A stretch of DNA of 64,000 nt from Halorubellus litoreus (GCF_037081675.1 NZ_JAZAQL010000005.1:1-64000), one strand, 5' to 3'. Shown: positions 36,192 through 45,808, counted from the first letter of the stretch. Made by a program: numbers and translations. The notes: generated by a model from the letters alone, not told the origin.

Positions 36192-37373
36192 CTACTCGAC
36201 TTCGAGCTCGATGGGGTAGTCAGTGAGGTTCTCGTAGCCGTCCTCGGTGACGACGACGATGTCTTCGATGCGGACGCCGCCGACGGCGGGGTCGTAGAGG
36301 CCGGGTTCGATGGTGATGACGTGTCCGGCTTCGAGTTCCTCGCCGTTCAGCGATATCGAGGGGGCTTCGTGGACGTCCAGGCCGACGCCGTGTCCGGTCG
36401 AGTGAATGAATCCGGTCTCGGTGTCGGGGTCGGTGAAGACGGTCGGGTGACCGGCGTCCTGGTAGACGTCGACGACCGCCTGGTTCACCTCCTCGCCGGT
36501 CGCGCCGGCTTCGACGGCGTCGAGGGCGGCCTTCCGCGCCTCGTCGGTGACGGCGTGCCAGTCGCGCTGGGTGTCGGTCGCCTCGCCTTTGACGAACGTC
36601 CGCGTCATGTCGGCGTGGTACTTCGACGCCTTGTTCCGCGGGAAGATGTCGATGATGATGGTCTCACCGGCTTCGAGCGGACCGCTCCCGCGGTCGTGGG
36701 GGTCGGCGGCGTCCGCGCCGCACGCGACGATGGTCTCGTCGAGCGCACACCCTTCGCGGATGAGCGCCACCTCGATCTCCTCGGTGACGCGCTCGCTCGT
36801 CAACGGTTCGCCCTCGTACTGGAGGACGCCGTCCTCGACGGTCGCCTCGCGGATGAGTGCCTCCGCGGCGGCCATCGCGTTCTCGTTCGCCTTCTGGGCT
36901 TCGCGCACGTACTCGAGTTCCTCTTCGGTCTTCACCGCACGGACGTCCGTGACGACACCGCTCGCGGTCGACTCGGGGTCGACCGTGACGCCCTCCTCGC
37001 GGAGGCCGTCCGCGAGCCCAGCGGGGAATCCGTGCTGGGTGGCGACGGACTCGACGCCGACGTCCGCGAGGAACTCCGAGACGACCTTCTGCTGGACGCG
37101 GTCCTCGCCGTACTCGGCTTGCTTCTCGCGCGGTTCGTACTCGGAGCGGCGCTTCACGGTGTCGGCGCGCGCCTCCTTCTTCGCGCGACCGTACTCGAGC
37201 GACGACACGAGGATGGCGGTCTCGTCGGGCGTGTACACGCCGACGAACGGGTCCGGTGCGCCGAAACCGGTCGTGTAGTAGAGGTCGGAGTTCGACTCGT
37301 CGTCGGCGAACGCGTACCCGTCGAGGTTGTGCTCGTCGAGGTACGCATCCAGTGCGGCGAAGTCCGGGTCCAT
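36192..37373 (-). CDS. M24 family metallopeptidase (Xaa-Pro dipeptidase type)
   Basis: This 393-residue enzyme has the creatinase-like N-terminal domain (1-150) and the pita-bread catalytic domain. The five metal ligands can be placed: Asp in IIIDIFPRNK, Asp in KYHADMTRTF, His in HSTGHGVGLDVHEAP, Glu in ITIEPGLYDP and Glu in VRIEDIVVV. It should cleave X-Pro dipeptides or short peptides in the cytoplasm. The ATG at 37373 begins MDPDFAALDAYLDEHNLDG, typical of haloarchaeal members. It lies alone between tyrA and a small conserved gene. Confidence 0.92.
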   Translation of the reverse strand: MDPDFAALDAYLDEHNLDGYAFADDESNSDLYYTTGFGAPDPFVGVYTPDETAILVSSLEYGRAKKEARADTVKRRSEYEPREKQAEYGEDRVQQKVVSEFLADVGVESVATQHGFPAGLADGLREEGVTVDPESTASGVVTDVRAVKTEEELEYVREAQKANENAMAAAEALIREATVEDGVLQYEGEPLTSERVTEEIEVALIREGCALDETIVACGADAADPHDRGSGPLEAGETIIIDIFPRNKASKYHADMTRTFVKGEATDTQRDWHAVTDEARKAALDAVEAGATGEEVNQAVVDVYQDAGHPTVFTDPDTETGFIHSTGHGVGLDVHEAPSISLNGEELEAGHVITIEPGLYDPAVGGVRIEDIVVVTEDGYENLTDYPIELEVE

Positions 37374-37404
37374 GCGCGTACCCTCGGAACGGTCGGGCTT
37401 ACGT

Positions 37405-37899
37405 CTACTGTTTCACTGCCCCGAGGTACCGCACCTCGAACTCGCAGCGCTCGTCGTTCGGCCCGGTGACGTGAGTTCGTTCGCGGAAGTGCTCGGGGAC
37501 TCGCTCTCGCCAGTCGGCGACCGCGTCCTCGTGACGGTCGAAGTGTTCTTCGACGTCGTACTCCGGGGATTCGGCTGGTTTCGGTTCTGTGTCGGGTGCT
37601 CGGGGGAACGACGGGGCGTGCTCGTCGACGAATGCGTCTGCGGGAACGAGGAGCGGGTCGACGTCAGTCCCGTCGCTCAGCGCGGTCTCCCCGGCCGGGT
37701 TGCTCTCCGGCGGTACCGCCTGTTTGGGTTTCATCTCTCCGGGCACGTGGATGCGGGCACGTTGTCGTCGTCGGAACGGCGGCGTCACCCGGAGGACGGT
37801 CTCGCGCCCCTGCGCGGTCGCCGCGAGCGCCGCGACGACGTCGTCGGCGTGCACGACGAGGACGTCCACGGTCCGCGGATCCGGCGATTCCACTGGCAT
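37405..37899 (-). CDS. Conserved haloarchaeal protein, function unknown
   Basis: This 164-residue acidic cytoplasmic protein starts MPVESPDPRTVDVLVVHADD. An alpha/beta N-terminal part (AALAATAQGRETVLRVTPPF, RARIHVPGEM) is followed by a Pro-rich middle and a C-terminal WRERVPEHFRERTHV helix ending in CEFEVRYLGAVKQ. I see no catalytic motif or membrane segment. The ATG at 37899 avoids running into the divergent aroA promoter region. The gene is divergent from aroA with a 141-bp gap. Confidence 0.65.
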   Translation of the reverse strand: MPVESPDPRTVDVLVVHADDVVAALAATAQGRETVLRVTPPFRRRQRARIHVPGEMKPKQAVPPESNPAGETALSDGTDVDPLLVPADAFVDEHAPSFPRAPDTEPKPAESPEYDVEEHFDRHEDAVADWRERVPEHFRERTHVTGPNDERCEFEVRYLGAVKQ

Positions 37900-38040
37900 A
37901 CGAGGACGATGGTGCCCGACGAACTTGGGTCGCTCGCCGACGGAACCCGGTTCGAACGCGATGGGTGCCGTCGCGCTTCCGGACCGGCGGACGTTGTCGC
38001 CGTCGGTACCCATAACCCACCTGGGGTCCACGGCTGGGGC

Positions 38041-39357
38041 ATGGACGCACACGTCTCTCCCTCGTCGGTCTCGGGGACTGCACGCGCCCCGCCCTCGAAG
38101 AGCTACACGCATCGAGCCATCCTCGCCGCCGGTCTCGGCGACGGCGCCACGGTTCACGACCCGCTCGTGAGTGCGGACACGCGAGCGACCGCTCGCGCCG
38201 TGGAGGCCTTCGGCGGGTCGGTCGCCTTCGCCGAGGACGGCACCGAGGCGGTCGTCGAGGGCCTCTCCGGGTCACCGGGCACGCCCGACGACGTCGTCGA
38301 TTGCGCGAACAGCGGGACGACGATGCGACTCGTCACCGCGGTCGCGGGACTCGTCGACGGCACGACCGTCCTCACGGGCGACTCGTCGCTCCGCTCGCGC
38401 CCCCAGGGCCCGCTTCTGGACGCGCTCGAACAGCTCGGCGCGACAGCGCGGAGCACGCGCTCGAACGGACAGGCGCCGCTCGTCGTCGACGGCCCGATGG
38501 TGGGTGGAACGGCGAGCATCCCCGGGGACGTCTCCTCGCAGTTCGTCACCGCGCTCCTGATGGCGGGCGCACTCACCGACGACGGCGTCGACGTCGCCCT
38601 CGAAACCGAGTTGAAGTCCGCGCCGTACGTCGACATCACGCTCGACGTCCTCGACGCGTTCGGCGTCGCGGCGGAAGCGACCGCTGGCGAGACCGCCGAC
38701 GCCGTCGCCGGCTACCACGTCGACGGCGGGCAGCCGTACGCCGCGGCCGACGGCGAGTACCGCGTCCCCGGTGACTTCTCGTCGATGTCGTACCTCCTCG
38801 CGGCTGGCGCGGTCGCCGGCGACCCCGAGGTCACCGTCGAAGGCGCGGTCCCGAGTGCGCAGGGAGACGCCGCCATCATCGACATCGTCGAGCGGATGGG
38901 TGCGCCCGTGAACTGGGACCGCGACGCGGGTACGGTGACCGTCGAGCAGGCCGACCTCGCGGGCGTCACGGTCGACGTCGGCGACACGCCGGACCTCCTC
39001 CCGACAATCGCCGCCCTCGGTGCGGTCGCGGACGGCGACACGCGCATCGAGAACGCCGAGCACGTCCGGTACAAGGAGACAGACCGCGTCACCGCGATGG
39101 CGGAGGAACTCGCGAAGATGGGCGCGAGCGTCACCGAAGAGCAGGACGCGCTCACCGTCCACGGCGGCGAGACGACCCTCGAGGGTGCGACCGTCGACGG
39201 CCGCGCCGATCATCGCATCGTGATGGCGCTCGCCGTCGCCGCACTCGTCGCCGACGGCGACACCACCATCCATGGCTGCGAGCACGTCGACGTCTCCTTC
39301 CCCGGATTCTTCGGGGTCCTCGAGGACCTCGGCGCGCACGCTCACCCCCTCGACTGA
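38041..39357 (+). CDS. aroA: 3-phosphoshikimate 1-carboxyvinyltransferase (EPSP synthase)
   Basis: This 438-residue enzyme joins shikimate 3-phosphate and PEP in the shikimate pathway. Signatures are all present: PPSKSYTHRAILAAG (PEP/S3P lysine), NSGTTMRLVTA, SLRSRPQGPLLDALEQLG, GDVSSQFVTALLMAGAL, PGDFSSMSYLLA, and the C-terminal HVRYKETDRVTAMAEEL. The ATG at 38041 gives the normal length. An upstream in-frame extension is antisense to the neighbouring gene. aroC lies downstream after one intervening gene, consistent with a loose aromatic cluster. Confidence 0.95.
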   Translation: MDAHVSPSSVSGTARAPPSKSYTHRAILAAGLGDGATVHDPLVSADTRATARAVEAFGGSVAFAEDGTEAVVEGLSGSPGTPDDVVDCANSGTTMRLVTAVAGLVDGTTVLTGDSSLRSRPQGPLLDALEQLGATARSTRSNGQAPLVVDGPMVGGTASIPGDVSSQFVTALLMAGALTDDGVDVALETELKSAPYVDITLDVLDAFGVAAEATAGETADAVAGYHVDGGQPYAAADGEYRVPGDFSSMSYLLAAGAVAGDPEVTVEGAVPSAQGDAAIIDIVERMGAPVNWDRDAGTVTVEQADLAGVTVDVGDTPDLLPTIAALGAVADGDTRIENAEHVRYKETDRVTAMAEELAKMGASVTEEQDALTVHGGETTLEGATVDGRADHRIVMALAVAALVADGDTTIHGCEHVDVSFPGFFGVLEDLGAHAHPLD

Positions 39358-39450
39358 CTGAGTACGTGGACGACCCCGAGCGATGCGGAATTCGTGAAAC
39401 AGTCCCATGCCTGCGTCGGTTTCATGTACGCAGATTCCGTTCGCTGCGAC

Positions 39451-40737
39451 ATGCTCCGCGACGACGTCGAGGCCGACCTCCGCGAGCGGTTCCAGACGGA
39501 GGGGCCGCGGCTCTACCCCGCGTACGAGGACTACTGCTTCGGGAACGTCCCGAGGACGCTCACGAGCGCGCTCGGCGAACCAACGGGTACCAGAGCCCTC
39601 CCCGCTGACGTCTACGACGACGTCCCTGGCGTTTCGGTTGACGACGAACGGGACGTCGACTACGTCCTCCTGTTCCTCGTCGACGGGTTCGGGCTCGCGC
39701 AGTGGCACGACCACCGCGACCACTCAGTCGTCTCGGCGGTCGAGCGCGCGACGACGGTGACGCCGCTGACGTCCGTGTTCCCGAGCGAAACCGCCGCCGC
39801 AATCACGACCCTCAACACGGGCGCCTATCCCGCCGAGCACGGCGTCCTCGGGTGGGACGTCTACGACCCCGCTCTCGACGCCTCGTTCCTCGGGCTCAGG
39901 TTCGAGGGCACCGGCGGAAGCGACGTCTCCGCGTACGACGCCGAGGACGCGTTCGCCGCCGACGCGATGTATCCCGGGCTCGACGAACGGGGCGTCGACT
40001 GCCGGACGGTCGCGCCGTTCCCGTCGTCGTACTCGGGCGCAACCGCCTCGCAGTACGACGGCGAGGACCTCGCGACGCTCCCCGCGACGGTCGCGGACGC
40101 CGTCGAGGACGCCGACGACCCGGCCTACGTCTACGTCTACCTCCCGCAGATCGACGGGAGCGGCCACCACGACGGCAACCACTCCCCGGCGTACGCGGAC
40201 GTCGTGGACGAGACGTGGACCGCGGTCGCGGACGCGGTCGCCGCCGCAGAGGCCGCGGTCGACGCCGACGACGACGTGCTCGTCGCGTTCACCGCGGACC
40301 ACGGTCAGATAGATACCGTCCCGGACCGGAACGTCGATCTCACCGAGTACCCGACGGTCGTCGACGGCCTCGAACGCTTCAGTGACGGGTCGCCGGTGTA
40401 CCTCTCCGGCGGCCCGCGGAGCGTCGAACTGCACGTGCGCGACGACGCGACGGCCGCCGTTCGGCGTGTTCTCGAGAACGACGTCGGCGCGTTCGTCCTT
40501 GACGGCGAGGACGCGCTCGCACAGGACCTCTACGGGGACGGCCCGCTGAGTCCCGAGACGGAGCGTCGCGTCGGCGACCTCGTCGTTCTCCATCCCGAAC
40601 TCGGCGTCTACTGCGCCGTGGGAGCGGCGGCGAAGAGTCTGCGATTCGTCGGGATGCACGGCGGCCTCCACCCCGACGAGATGCTCGTGCCGTTCGCCGC
40701 GGGTCGACTCGACGACGTCGCCGAGGCGCTATCGTAG
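39451..40737 (+). CDS. Alkaline phosphatase superfamily hydrolase (NPP type)
   Basis: This 428-residue metal-dependent phosphohydrolase resembles nucleotide pyrophosphatase/phosphodiesterases. The first metal Asp is in YVLLFLVDGFGLAQWHDH and the nucleophile Thr/Ser in TSVFPSETAAAITTLNTGAY. Later ligands are in YLPQIDGSGHHDGNHSPAYA, AFTADHGQID and FVGMHGGLHPDEM. Membrane segments are absent, so it is probably cytoplasmic. Two in-frame ATGs lie at 39424 and 39451; the latter starts MLRDDVEADLRERFQTEG. Natural substrate is unknown. Confidence 0.85.
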   Translation: MLRDDVEADLRERFQTEGPRLYPAYEDYCFGNVPRTLTSALGEPTGTRALPADVYDDVPGVSVDDERDVDYVLLFLVDGFGLAQWHDHRDHSVVSAVERATTVTPLTSVFPSETAAAITTLNTGAYPAEHGVLGWDVYDPALDASFLGLRFEGTGGSDVSAYDAEDAFAADAMYPGLDERGVDCRTVAPFPSSYSGATASQYDGEDLATLPATVADAVEDADDPAYVYVYLPQIDGSGHHDGNHSPAYADVVDETWTAVADAVAAAEAAVDADDDVLVAFTADHGQIDTVPDRNVDLTEYPTVVDGLERFSDGSPVYLSGGPRSVELHVRDDATAAVRRVLENDVGAFVLDGEDALAQDLYGDGPLSPETERRVGDLVVLHPELGVYCAVGAAAKSLRFVGMHGGLHPDEMLVPFAAGRLDDVAEALS

Positions 40738-40979
40738 CGACTGGTCGCTTCGAGGGTCTCCGTGGCGTATGGGCTGACAGGTGACGGTCGCTGCTGGTCG
40801 CCGACGAGGTCGTCACGCTCCCGTCCAGGCTCGCCGGCGGCGTCGGTCAGACGATGCCGGCGCTTGCCGCGGCATCACCCATGAATTCCCGGCTGCGGAG
40901 TGAGTGGTCCGTTGTCTGGGACGCGGGCCGGAATTGCACCTAGGGCAGGGTTGAAAGGGTAGGGCGCGTAGGGGCGTGC

Positions 40980-42131
40980 ATGAACGGGAATCGGTTCGGG
41001 CGGCTCTTCCAGGTGACGACGTTCGGCGAGAGCCACGGTGAGGCGATGGGCGTGACGGTCTCGGGGTGTCCCGCGGGCTTGGAGCTCTCGGAGGAGGACA
41101 TCCAGCGGGACCTCGACCGGCGGAAGCCGGGGCAGTCGAAGATCACGACGAGTCGCGGGGAGCCGGACGCGGTCTCCATCAAGTCCGGGCTCCAGGACGG
41201 GTACACGACGGGGACGCCCATCGGGATGGTCATCGAGAACAAGGACGCTCGCAGCGGGAAGTACGAGCCGTTCATCACGGCGCCGCGGCCGTCCCATGGG
41301 GACTTCACGTACTCTGCGAAGTTCGGGACGCGGAACTGGGGCGGTGGTGGGCGGTCGTCGGCGCGCGAGACCGTGAACTGGGTCGCCGCGGGCGCTATCG
41401 CGAAGAAGCTCCTCGCTCGCGAGGGCGTCGAGCTGAAGGCGCACGTGAATCAGATCGACGACATCGAGGCGCCAGCGGTGAGTTTCGCGGAGATGGTCGA
41501 GCACAGCGAGGAGAACCCGGTGCGGTGCGGGCATCCCGAGACCGCAGAGGCGATGCGCGAGCGCATCGACGAGTACCAGGAACAGGGCGACTCCATCGGT
41601 GGGAGCATCGAGTTCCGCGCGGAGGGCGTCCCCGTGGGCCTGGGGGCGCCGCGGTTCGATTCGCTCTCGGCGCGACTCGGGCAGGCGATGATGGCGGTGC
41701 CGGCGACGACCGCGTTCGAGTTCGGCCTCGGGACCGAGGCGACGACGTGGACGGGGAAGGAGCGCAACGACGACTGGGAGTTCGACGACGACGGCAACCC
41801 GGTCCCGGTCGAGAACGACCACGGCGGCATCCAGGGCGGTATCTCGTCGGGCGAACCCATCTACGGCGAGGTGACGCTGCACGCGCCGACGTCGATCCCG
41901 AAAGAGCAGCAGACCGTGGACTGGGAGACGGGCGAAGAGAAGACCGAGCAGGTCATCGGCCGCCACGACCCCGTGCTGCCGCCGCGGGGCGTGCCGGTCG
42001 TCGAGTCGATGCTCGCGTTGACGCTCGTCGACTTCATGCTCCTCTCGGGGCGCATTAACCCCGACCGGGTCGACGGCGACGTCGGCGAGTACGATACCGA
42101 CTATCATCCGAGCAGTCCGCGTAACGAGTAG
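40980..42131 (+). CDS. aroC: Chorismate synthase
   Basis: This 383-residue FMN-dependent lyase makes chorismate from EPSP. The family signatures are FGESHGEAMGVTVSGCPAGL, GGGGRSSARETVNWVAAGAI and GGIQGGISSGEPIYGEVTLH, with the C-terminal VESMLALTLVDFMLL. Start at ATG 40980 is canonical (MNGNRFGRLFQVTTFGESHG). The 240-bp region before it holds no gene. It shows only a weak TATA-like GGTTGAAAGG about 30 bp upstream. Confidence 0.96.
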   Translation: MNGNRFGRLFQVTTFGESHGEAMGVTVSGCPAGLELSEEDIQRDLDRRKPGQSKITTSRGEPDAVSIKSGLQDGYTTGTPIGMVIENKDARSGKYEPFITAPRPSHGDFTYSAKFGTRNWGGGGRSSARETVNWVAAGAIAKKLLAREGVELKAHVNQIDDIEAPAVSFAEMVEHSEENPVRCGHPETAEAMRERIDEYQEQGDSIGGSIEFRAEGVPVGLGAPRFDSLSARLGQAMMAVPATTAFEFGLGTEATTWTGKERNDDWEFDDDGNPVPVENDHGGIQGGISSGEPIYGEVTLHAPTSIPKEQQTVDWETGEEKTEQVIGRHDPVLPPRGVPVVESMLALTLVDFMLLSGRINPDRVDGDVGEYDTDYHPSSPRNE

Positions 42132-42247
42132 GATTCGCCCGTTTTCGTCGGTTCTTCGAGAGGTCGACGCGTCCCGGATGAACGTTCGTTTGGAATAGTC
42201 CGGGTCGGCGCCGTCTGCGGAAACGCGGAAACTGTTCCCCGGTTCTT

Positions 42248-42260
42248 CACAATTATTGTG
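42248..42260. promoter_or_regulatory. Perfect palindrome upstream of the oxidoreductase operon
   Basis: CACAATTATTGTG has 6-bp arms around one base. It lies about 20-25 bp upstream of a TATA-like CTTTAG (near 42280) and 83 bp before the ATG of the alpha subunit. That position in archaea is typical of activator sites. The Lrp regulator encoded after the operon is a natural candidate. Confidence 0.5.
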
Positions 42261-42342
42261 TGCTAATGGATAGCAAAGGCTTTAGTCGGTTTCTCGTGAA
42301 TCTCCAAACACCTAGGTCCAGCATGGGCCGTGACTACCAACA

Positions 42343-44262
42343 ATGACTGACGACGACCTCATCTGGCGCGTCTCTGGCGGTTCCGGTGACGGAATCGACT
42401 CGACGAGCCAGAACTTCGCGAAGGCCCTGATGCGCTCGGGGCTGAACATCTTCACGCATCGTCACTATCCCTCTCGAATCCGCGGCGGCCACACGTACGT
42501 CGAGATCCGCGCGTCCGACGACGACGTGCGGTCCCGCGGCGACGGATACAACTTCCTCCTCGCCCTCGGCGACTCCTTCGCGCGGAACCCGAAGGAGAAC
42601 GCCTACTACGGGAACGAGGAGCTGAAGCCACTCAGCGAGAACCTCGACGACCTCCGCGAGGGCGGCGTCATCGTCTACGACACCGGCCTGCTCGACGAGG
42701 ACGACGTCGCGGAACTCGACCTCGAGGAGCGAGCCGAGGAGAACGGCTGGCACCTCTACCCGATGGACCTCCGCGAGATCGCGAAGGAACACGGGCGCGA
42801 GGTCATGCGGAACACCGCCGGCGTCGCCGCCACCGCCGCGCTCCTCGACATGGACCTCCAGCACATCAAGGAGATCATGCAGGAGGCAATGTCGGGCGAC
42901 ATCCTCGACGCGAACGTCACCATCCTCGAGGACACCTACGAGGACGTCAAGGAGAACACGGAGATGACACACGACCTCCGTGCGCCCACCGGCGAGTACG
43001 AGAGCGAGCAAGCGCTGCTCTCGGGCTCGAACGCCATCGCGTACGGCGCCATCGACGCCGGCTGCCGGTTCATCGCCGGGTACCCGATGACGCCGTGGAC
43101 GGACGTCTTCACCATCATGAGCCAGAACCTTCCGGAGATGGGCGGCATCTCCGAGCAGGTCGAGGACGAGATCGCCGCAGCCGCGCTCGCCGTGGGCGCC
43201 AGCCACAACGGTGCGAAAGCGATGTCCGGTTCGTCCGGCGGTGGATTCGCGCTCATGAGCGAACCCCTCGGTCTCGCCGAGCAGACCGAGACGCCGCTCG
43301 TGCTCGTCGAAGCGATGCGCGCCGGTCCCTCCACGGGGATGCCGACGAAGCCCGAACAGGCCGACCTCGAGCACGTCCTCTACACGAGCCAGGGCGACAG
43401 CCAGCGCGTCGTGTTCGCGCCCGGGAACATCCGCGAAGCCTACGAGCAGACGCGGAAGGCGTTCGAGATCGCATGGGACTACCAGATCCCCACGATCCTC
43501 GTCTACGACCAGAAGCTCGGCGGCGAGAACACGAACGTCGACGTCGAGTTCTTCGACCGCGAGCCCGCGCCCGACCTCGGGTCGACGCTCACCGAGGAGG
43601 AACTCCTCGAGGCCGCCCACGAGGACTCCGGGAAGTTCCAGCGGTTCCAGCACGACCCCGAGGAGAACTTCGACGGCGTGCCCGAGGGCGTGAGTCCACG
43701 GTCGCTCCCCGGCCAGCAGAACGGCCGGTATCTCGCCAGCGGGAACGAGCACAACCCGAGCGGGCACATCAGCGAGGACCCCGACAACCGCGTCGCACAG
43801 ATGGACCGTCGGAAGCGCAAGAAGGAAGCGATCCGCGCGGAACTCGACGAGGACTCCCAGCAGACGTACTTCGGTCCCGAGGAAGCCGAGTACGGCATCC
43901 TCACGTGGGGGTCGAGTCAGGGCGCGGTCAAGGAAGCCGTCGACCGGCTCAACGAGAACGGGCACTCCGTGAAGGCGCTGTCCGTGTCGGACATGATGCC
44001 GTACCCCGTCGAGGAGGTCACGGCGTGGCTGGAGAGCGTGGACGAGGCGATGGTCGTGGAGATGAACGCGACCGCGCAGTTCCGCGGCCTCACCCAGAAG
44101 GAGCTCGGTCGGTTCGGCGACAAGATGACCAGCCTCCTGAAGTACAACGGGAACCCCTTCGAGCCGGCGGAGGTCGTCGAGGGGTTCGAAGCGAACGTCA
44201 ACGGTGGCGACACGTCGGACCTGCAGGCGCAGGTCCGCATCGAACCTGCAGCAGGTGACTAA
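42343..44262 (+). CDS. korA: 2-oxoacid:ferredoxin oxidoreductase alpha subunit (gamma-alpha fusion)
   Basis: This 639-residue subunit oxidatively decarboxylates a 2-oxoacid with CoA and ferredoxin. Residues 1-190 form the gamma domain (GGSGDGIDSTSQNFAKALMR, HYPSRIRGGHTYVEIRASDD). From about 210 comes the alpha domain with the pyrimidine-binding region (AGYPMTPWTDVFTIMSQNLP, KAMSGSSGGGFALMSEPLGL, EAMRAGPSTGMPTKPEQADL). The C-terminal transketolase-like part (YGILTWGSSQGAVKEAVDRL) ends the chain. The beta subunit starts 3 bp later. Whether it acts on 2-oxoglutarate or pyruvate cannot be settled by eye; I favour 2-oxoglutarate. Confidence 0.88.
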   Translation: MTDDDLIWRVSGGSGDGIDSTSQNFAKALMRSGLNIFTHRHYPSRIRGGHTYVEIRASDDDVRSRGDGYNFLLALGDSFARNPKENAYYGNEELKPLSENLDDLREGGVIVYDTGLLDEDDVAELDLEERAEENGWHLYPMDLREIAKEHGREVMRNTAGVAATAALLDMDLQHIKEIMQEAMSGDILDANVTILEDTYEDVKENTEMTHDLRAPTGEYESEQALLSGSNAIAYGAIDAGCRFIAGYPMTPWTDVFTIMSQNLPEMGGISEQVEDEIAAAALAVGASHNGAKAMSGSSGGGFALMSEPLGLAEQTETPLVLVEAMRAGPSTGMPTKPEQADLEHVLYTSQGDSQRVVFAPGNIREAYEQTRKAFEIAWDYQIPTILVYDQKLGGENTNVDVEFFDREPAPDLGSTLTEEELLEAAHEDSGKFQRFQHDPEENFDGVPEGVSPRSLPGQQNGRYLASGNEHNPSGHISEDPDNRVAQMDRRKRKKEAIRAELDEDSQQTYFGPEEAEYGILTWGSSQGAVKEAVDRLNENGHSVKALSVSDMMPYPVEEVTAWLESVDEAMVVEMNATAQFRGLTQKELGRFGDKMTSLLKYNGNPFEPAEVVEGFEANVNGGDTSDLQAQVRIEPAAGD

Positions 44263-44265
44263 CCT

Positions 44266-45201
44266 ATGAGTGCATTCAACGCAGTCGACGACGAGCGAGA
44301 GATCGACCGGGAGGAGTTCACGCCCGGTCTCGAACCCCAGCCGACGTGGTGCCCGGGGTGCGGTGACTTCGGCGTCCTGAAGGCGCTGAAGCAGGCGCTC
44401 CCGGAGGTCGGGAAGACGCCCGAGGAGGTCCTGACGGTGACGGGCATCGGGTGCTCGGGGAAGCTGAACAGCTACCTGGACACGTACGGGTTCCACACGA
44501 TCCACGGGCGGAGTCTGCCCGTGGCGCGTGCGGCGAAGCTCGCGAACCCCGGCGTCGAGGTCATCGCGGCGGGCGGTGACGGCGACGGGTACGGCATCGG
44601 TGGGAATCACACGATGCACACCGCGCGCGAGAACCACGACATGACGTACATCGTGTTCAACAACGAGATCTTCGGGCTGACGAAGGGGCAGACGAGTCCC
44701 ACGAGTCCGAAGGGGCACAAGTCCAAGACCCAGCCCCACGGGAACACGAAGACGCCGATCCGCCCGCTCTCGCTCCAGTTGACGAGCGGGGCGACGTACA
44801 TCGCGCGGACGGCCGCGGTGAACCCGAACCAGGCGAAGGAGATAATCAAGGAGGCCATCGAGCACGACGGGTTCGCGCACATCGACTTCCTCACGCAGTG
44901 CCCGACGTGGAACAAGGACGCGCGCCAGTACGTGCCCTACATCGACATCCAGGAGTCCGACGACTACGACTTCGACCTGGGCTCGCGCACCGAAGCCCAG
45001 GAGATGATGACGAAGGCCGAGGAGGCGCTCTACGAGGGCGAGGTCCTCACGGGTCGGTTCTACGTCGACGACGAGTCGGTGTCCTACCAGCAGCAGAAGC
45101 AGGACATCGGCGAGATGCCCGCGGAGCCGCTCGCGGAGCGGTACTTCGACGACGACTACGAGTGGGAGCGGAGCTACGACCTGCTCGACCGCCACACGTA
45201 A
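44266..45201 (+). CDS. korB: 2-oxoacid:ferredoxin oxidoreductase beta subunit
   Basis: This 311-residue subunit binds thiamine diphosphate. The N-terminal Cys pair is in TWCPGCGDFGVLKALKQALP, with a further Cys in VTGIGCSGKLNSYL. The TPP/Mg motif is GGDGDGYGIGGNHTMH, with the later Asn in NNEIFGLTKGQTSPTSP. Together with the alpha subunit it forms the haloarchaeal (alpha-beta)2-type enzyme that feeds electrons to ferredoxin in place of a dehydrogenase complex. It is tightly coupled to the alpha gene. The substrate ambiguity noted for the partner applies here too. Confidence 0.9.
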   Translation: MSAFNAVDDEREIDREEFTPGLEPQPTWCPGCGDFGVLKALKQALPEVGKTPEEVLTVTGIGCSGKLNSYLDTYGFHTIHGRSLPVARAAKLANPGVEVIAAGGDGDGYGIGGNHTMHTARENHDMTYIVFNNEIFGLTKGQTSPTSPKGHKSKTQPHGNTKTPIRPLSLQLTSGATYIARTAAVNPNQAKEIIKEAIEHDGFAHIDFLTQCPTWNKDARQYVPYIDIQESDDYDFDLGSRTEAQEMMTKAEEALYEGEVLTGRFYVDDESVSYQQQKQDIGEMPAEPLAERYFDDDYEWERSYDLLDRHT

Positions 45202-45289
45202 CGCGGCTGCGTCGTCGCGTCCATCGGTCGGGTCGCGGCCTGCGCTCGCAGGCCGTGGTTCTCGACTTGCGAGGGGGAGTTCGGTGGTC

Positions 45290-45304
45290 CGAAAGCTTCT
45301 TTCG
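45290..45304. promoter_or_regulatory. Perfect palindrome at the lrp promoter
   Basis: CGAAAGCTTCTTTCG has 6-bp arms and a 3-nt centre, ending 26 bp before the lrp ATG. It overlaps the place where the TATA box of a short-leader transcript would lie, which suits autorepression by the Lrp protein. Confidence 0.5.
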
Positions 45305-45330
45305 CACCGACGCAAATTTCTTCTACATAT

Positions 45331-45759
45331 ATGAGCACGCAGTCGACCGCCGACCGCATCCTCTCCATCCTCGAGGAGGACGCGCAGGCCTCTCACGCGG
45401 AGATCGCGGAGAGGGCGGGGGTTTCGAAGCCGACGGTCCGGAAGTACATCAAGGAACTCGAGTCCGAGGGCGTCATCGTGGGGTACTCCGCGGACGTGGA
45501 CCCGAAGAAGCTCGCGAGTCAGTCGATCGCGCTCGTCGGTATCGAGGTGGCGAGCGAGAAGTACGTCGAGGACACTCGGAAGTTGAAGGCGCTCGACGCG
45601 GTCGAGTCGCTGTACACGTCCAGCGGTGATCACATGCTGATGGCGGAGGTGCGTGCGGAGGACGGCGACTCTCTCGGGGCGATCATCGAGGACGAGATCC
45701 TCGCTATCGATGGCGTGACTGCAGCGCATCCGTCGTTCCTCCAGGAGCGATTGAAGTAA
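45331..45759 (+). CDS. Lrp/AsnC family transcription regulator
   Basis: This 142-residue regulator has an N-terminal HTH (ADRILSILEEDAQASHAEIA, recognition SKPTVRKYIKELESEGVIVG) and a C-terminal RAM ligand domain (QSIALVGIEVASEKYVEDTR, YTSSGDHMLMAEVRAEDG). Such proteins form octamers, sense amino acids or related ligands, and control metabolic genes. It lies 130 bp after the oxidoreductase operon in the same direction. Perfect palindromes precede both. Control of that operon and of itself is likely but inferred. Confidence 0.9.
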   Translation: MSTQSTADRILSILEEDAQASHAEIAERAGVSKPTVRKYIKELESEGVIVGYSADVDPKKLASQSIALVGIEVASEKYVEDTRKLKALDAVESLYTSSGDHMLMAEVRAEDGDSLGAIIEDEILAIDGVTAAHPSFLQERLK

Positions 45760-45808
45760 CGACGCGGGTCGACTGTCGGGCGTCGTCGCAGAGGTCGTTG
45801 GGCTGGAT

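Noticed and set aside
42334..45729. A 1131-codon minus-strand frame opposite the oxidoreductase operon and lrp
   Set aside because: It spans three well-supported genes in antisense. Its composition is Arg/Leu/Val/Asp-rich with no domain, so it is a high-GC artefact.
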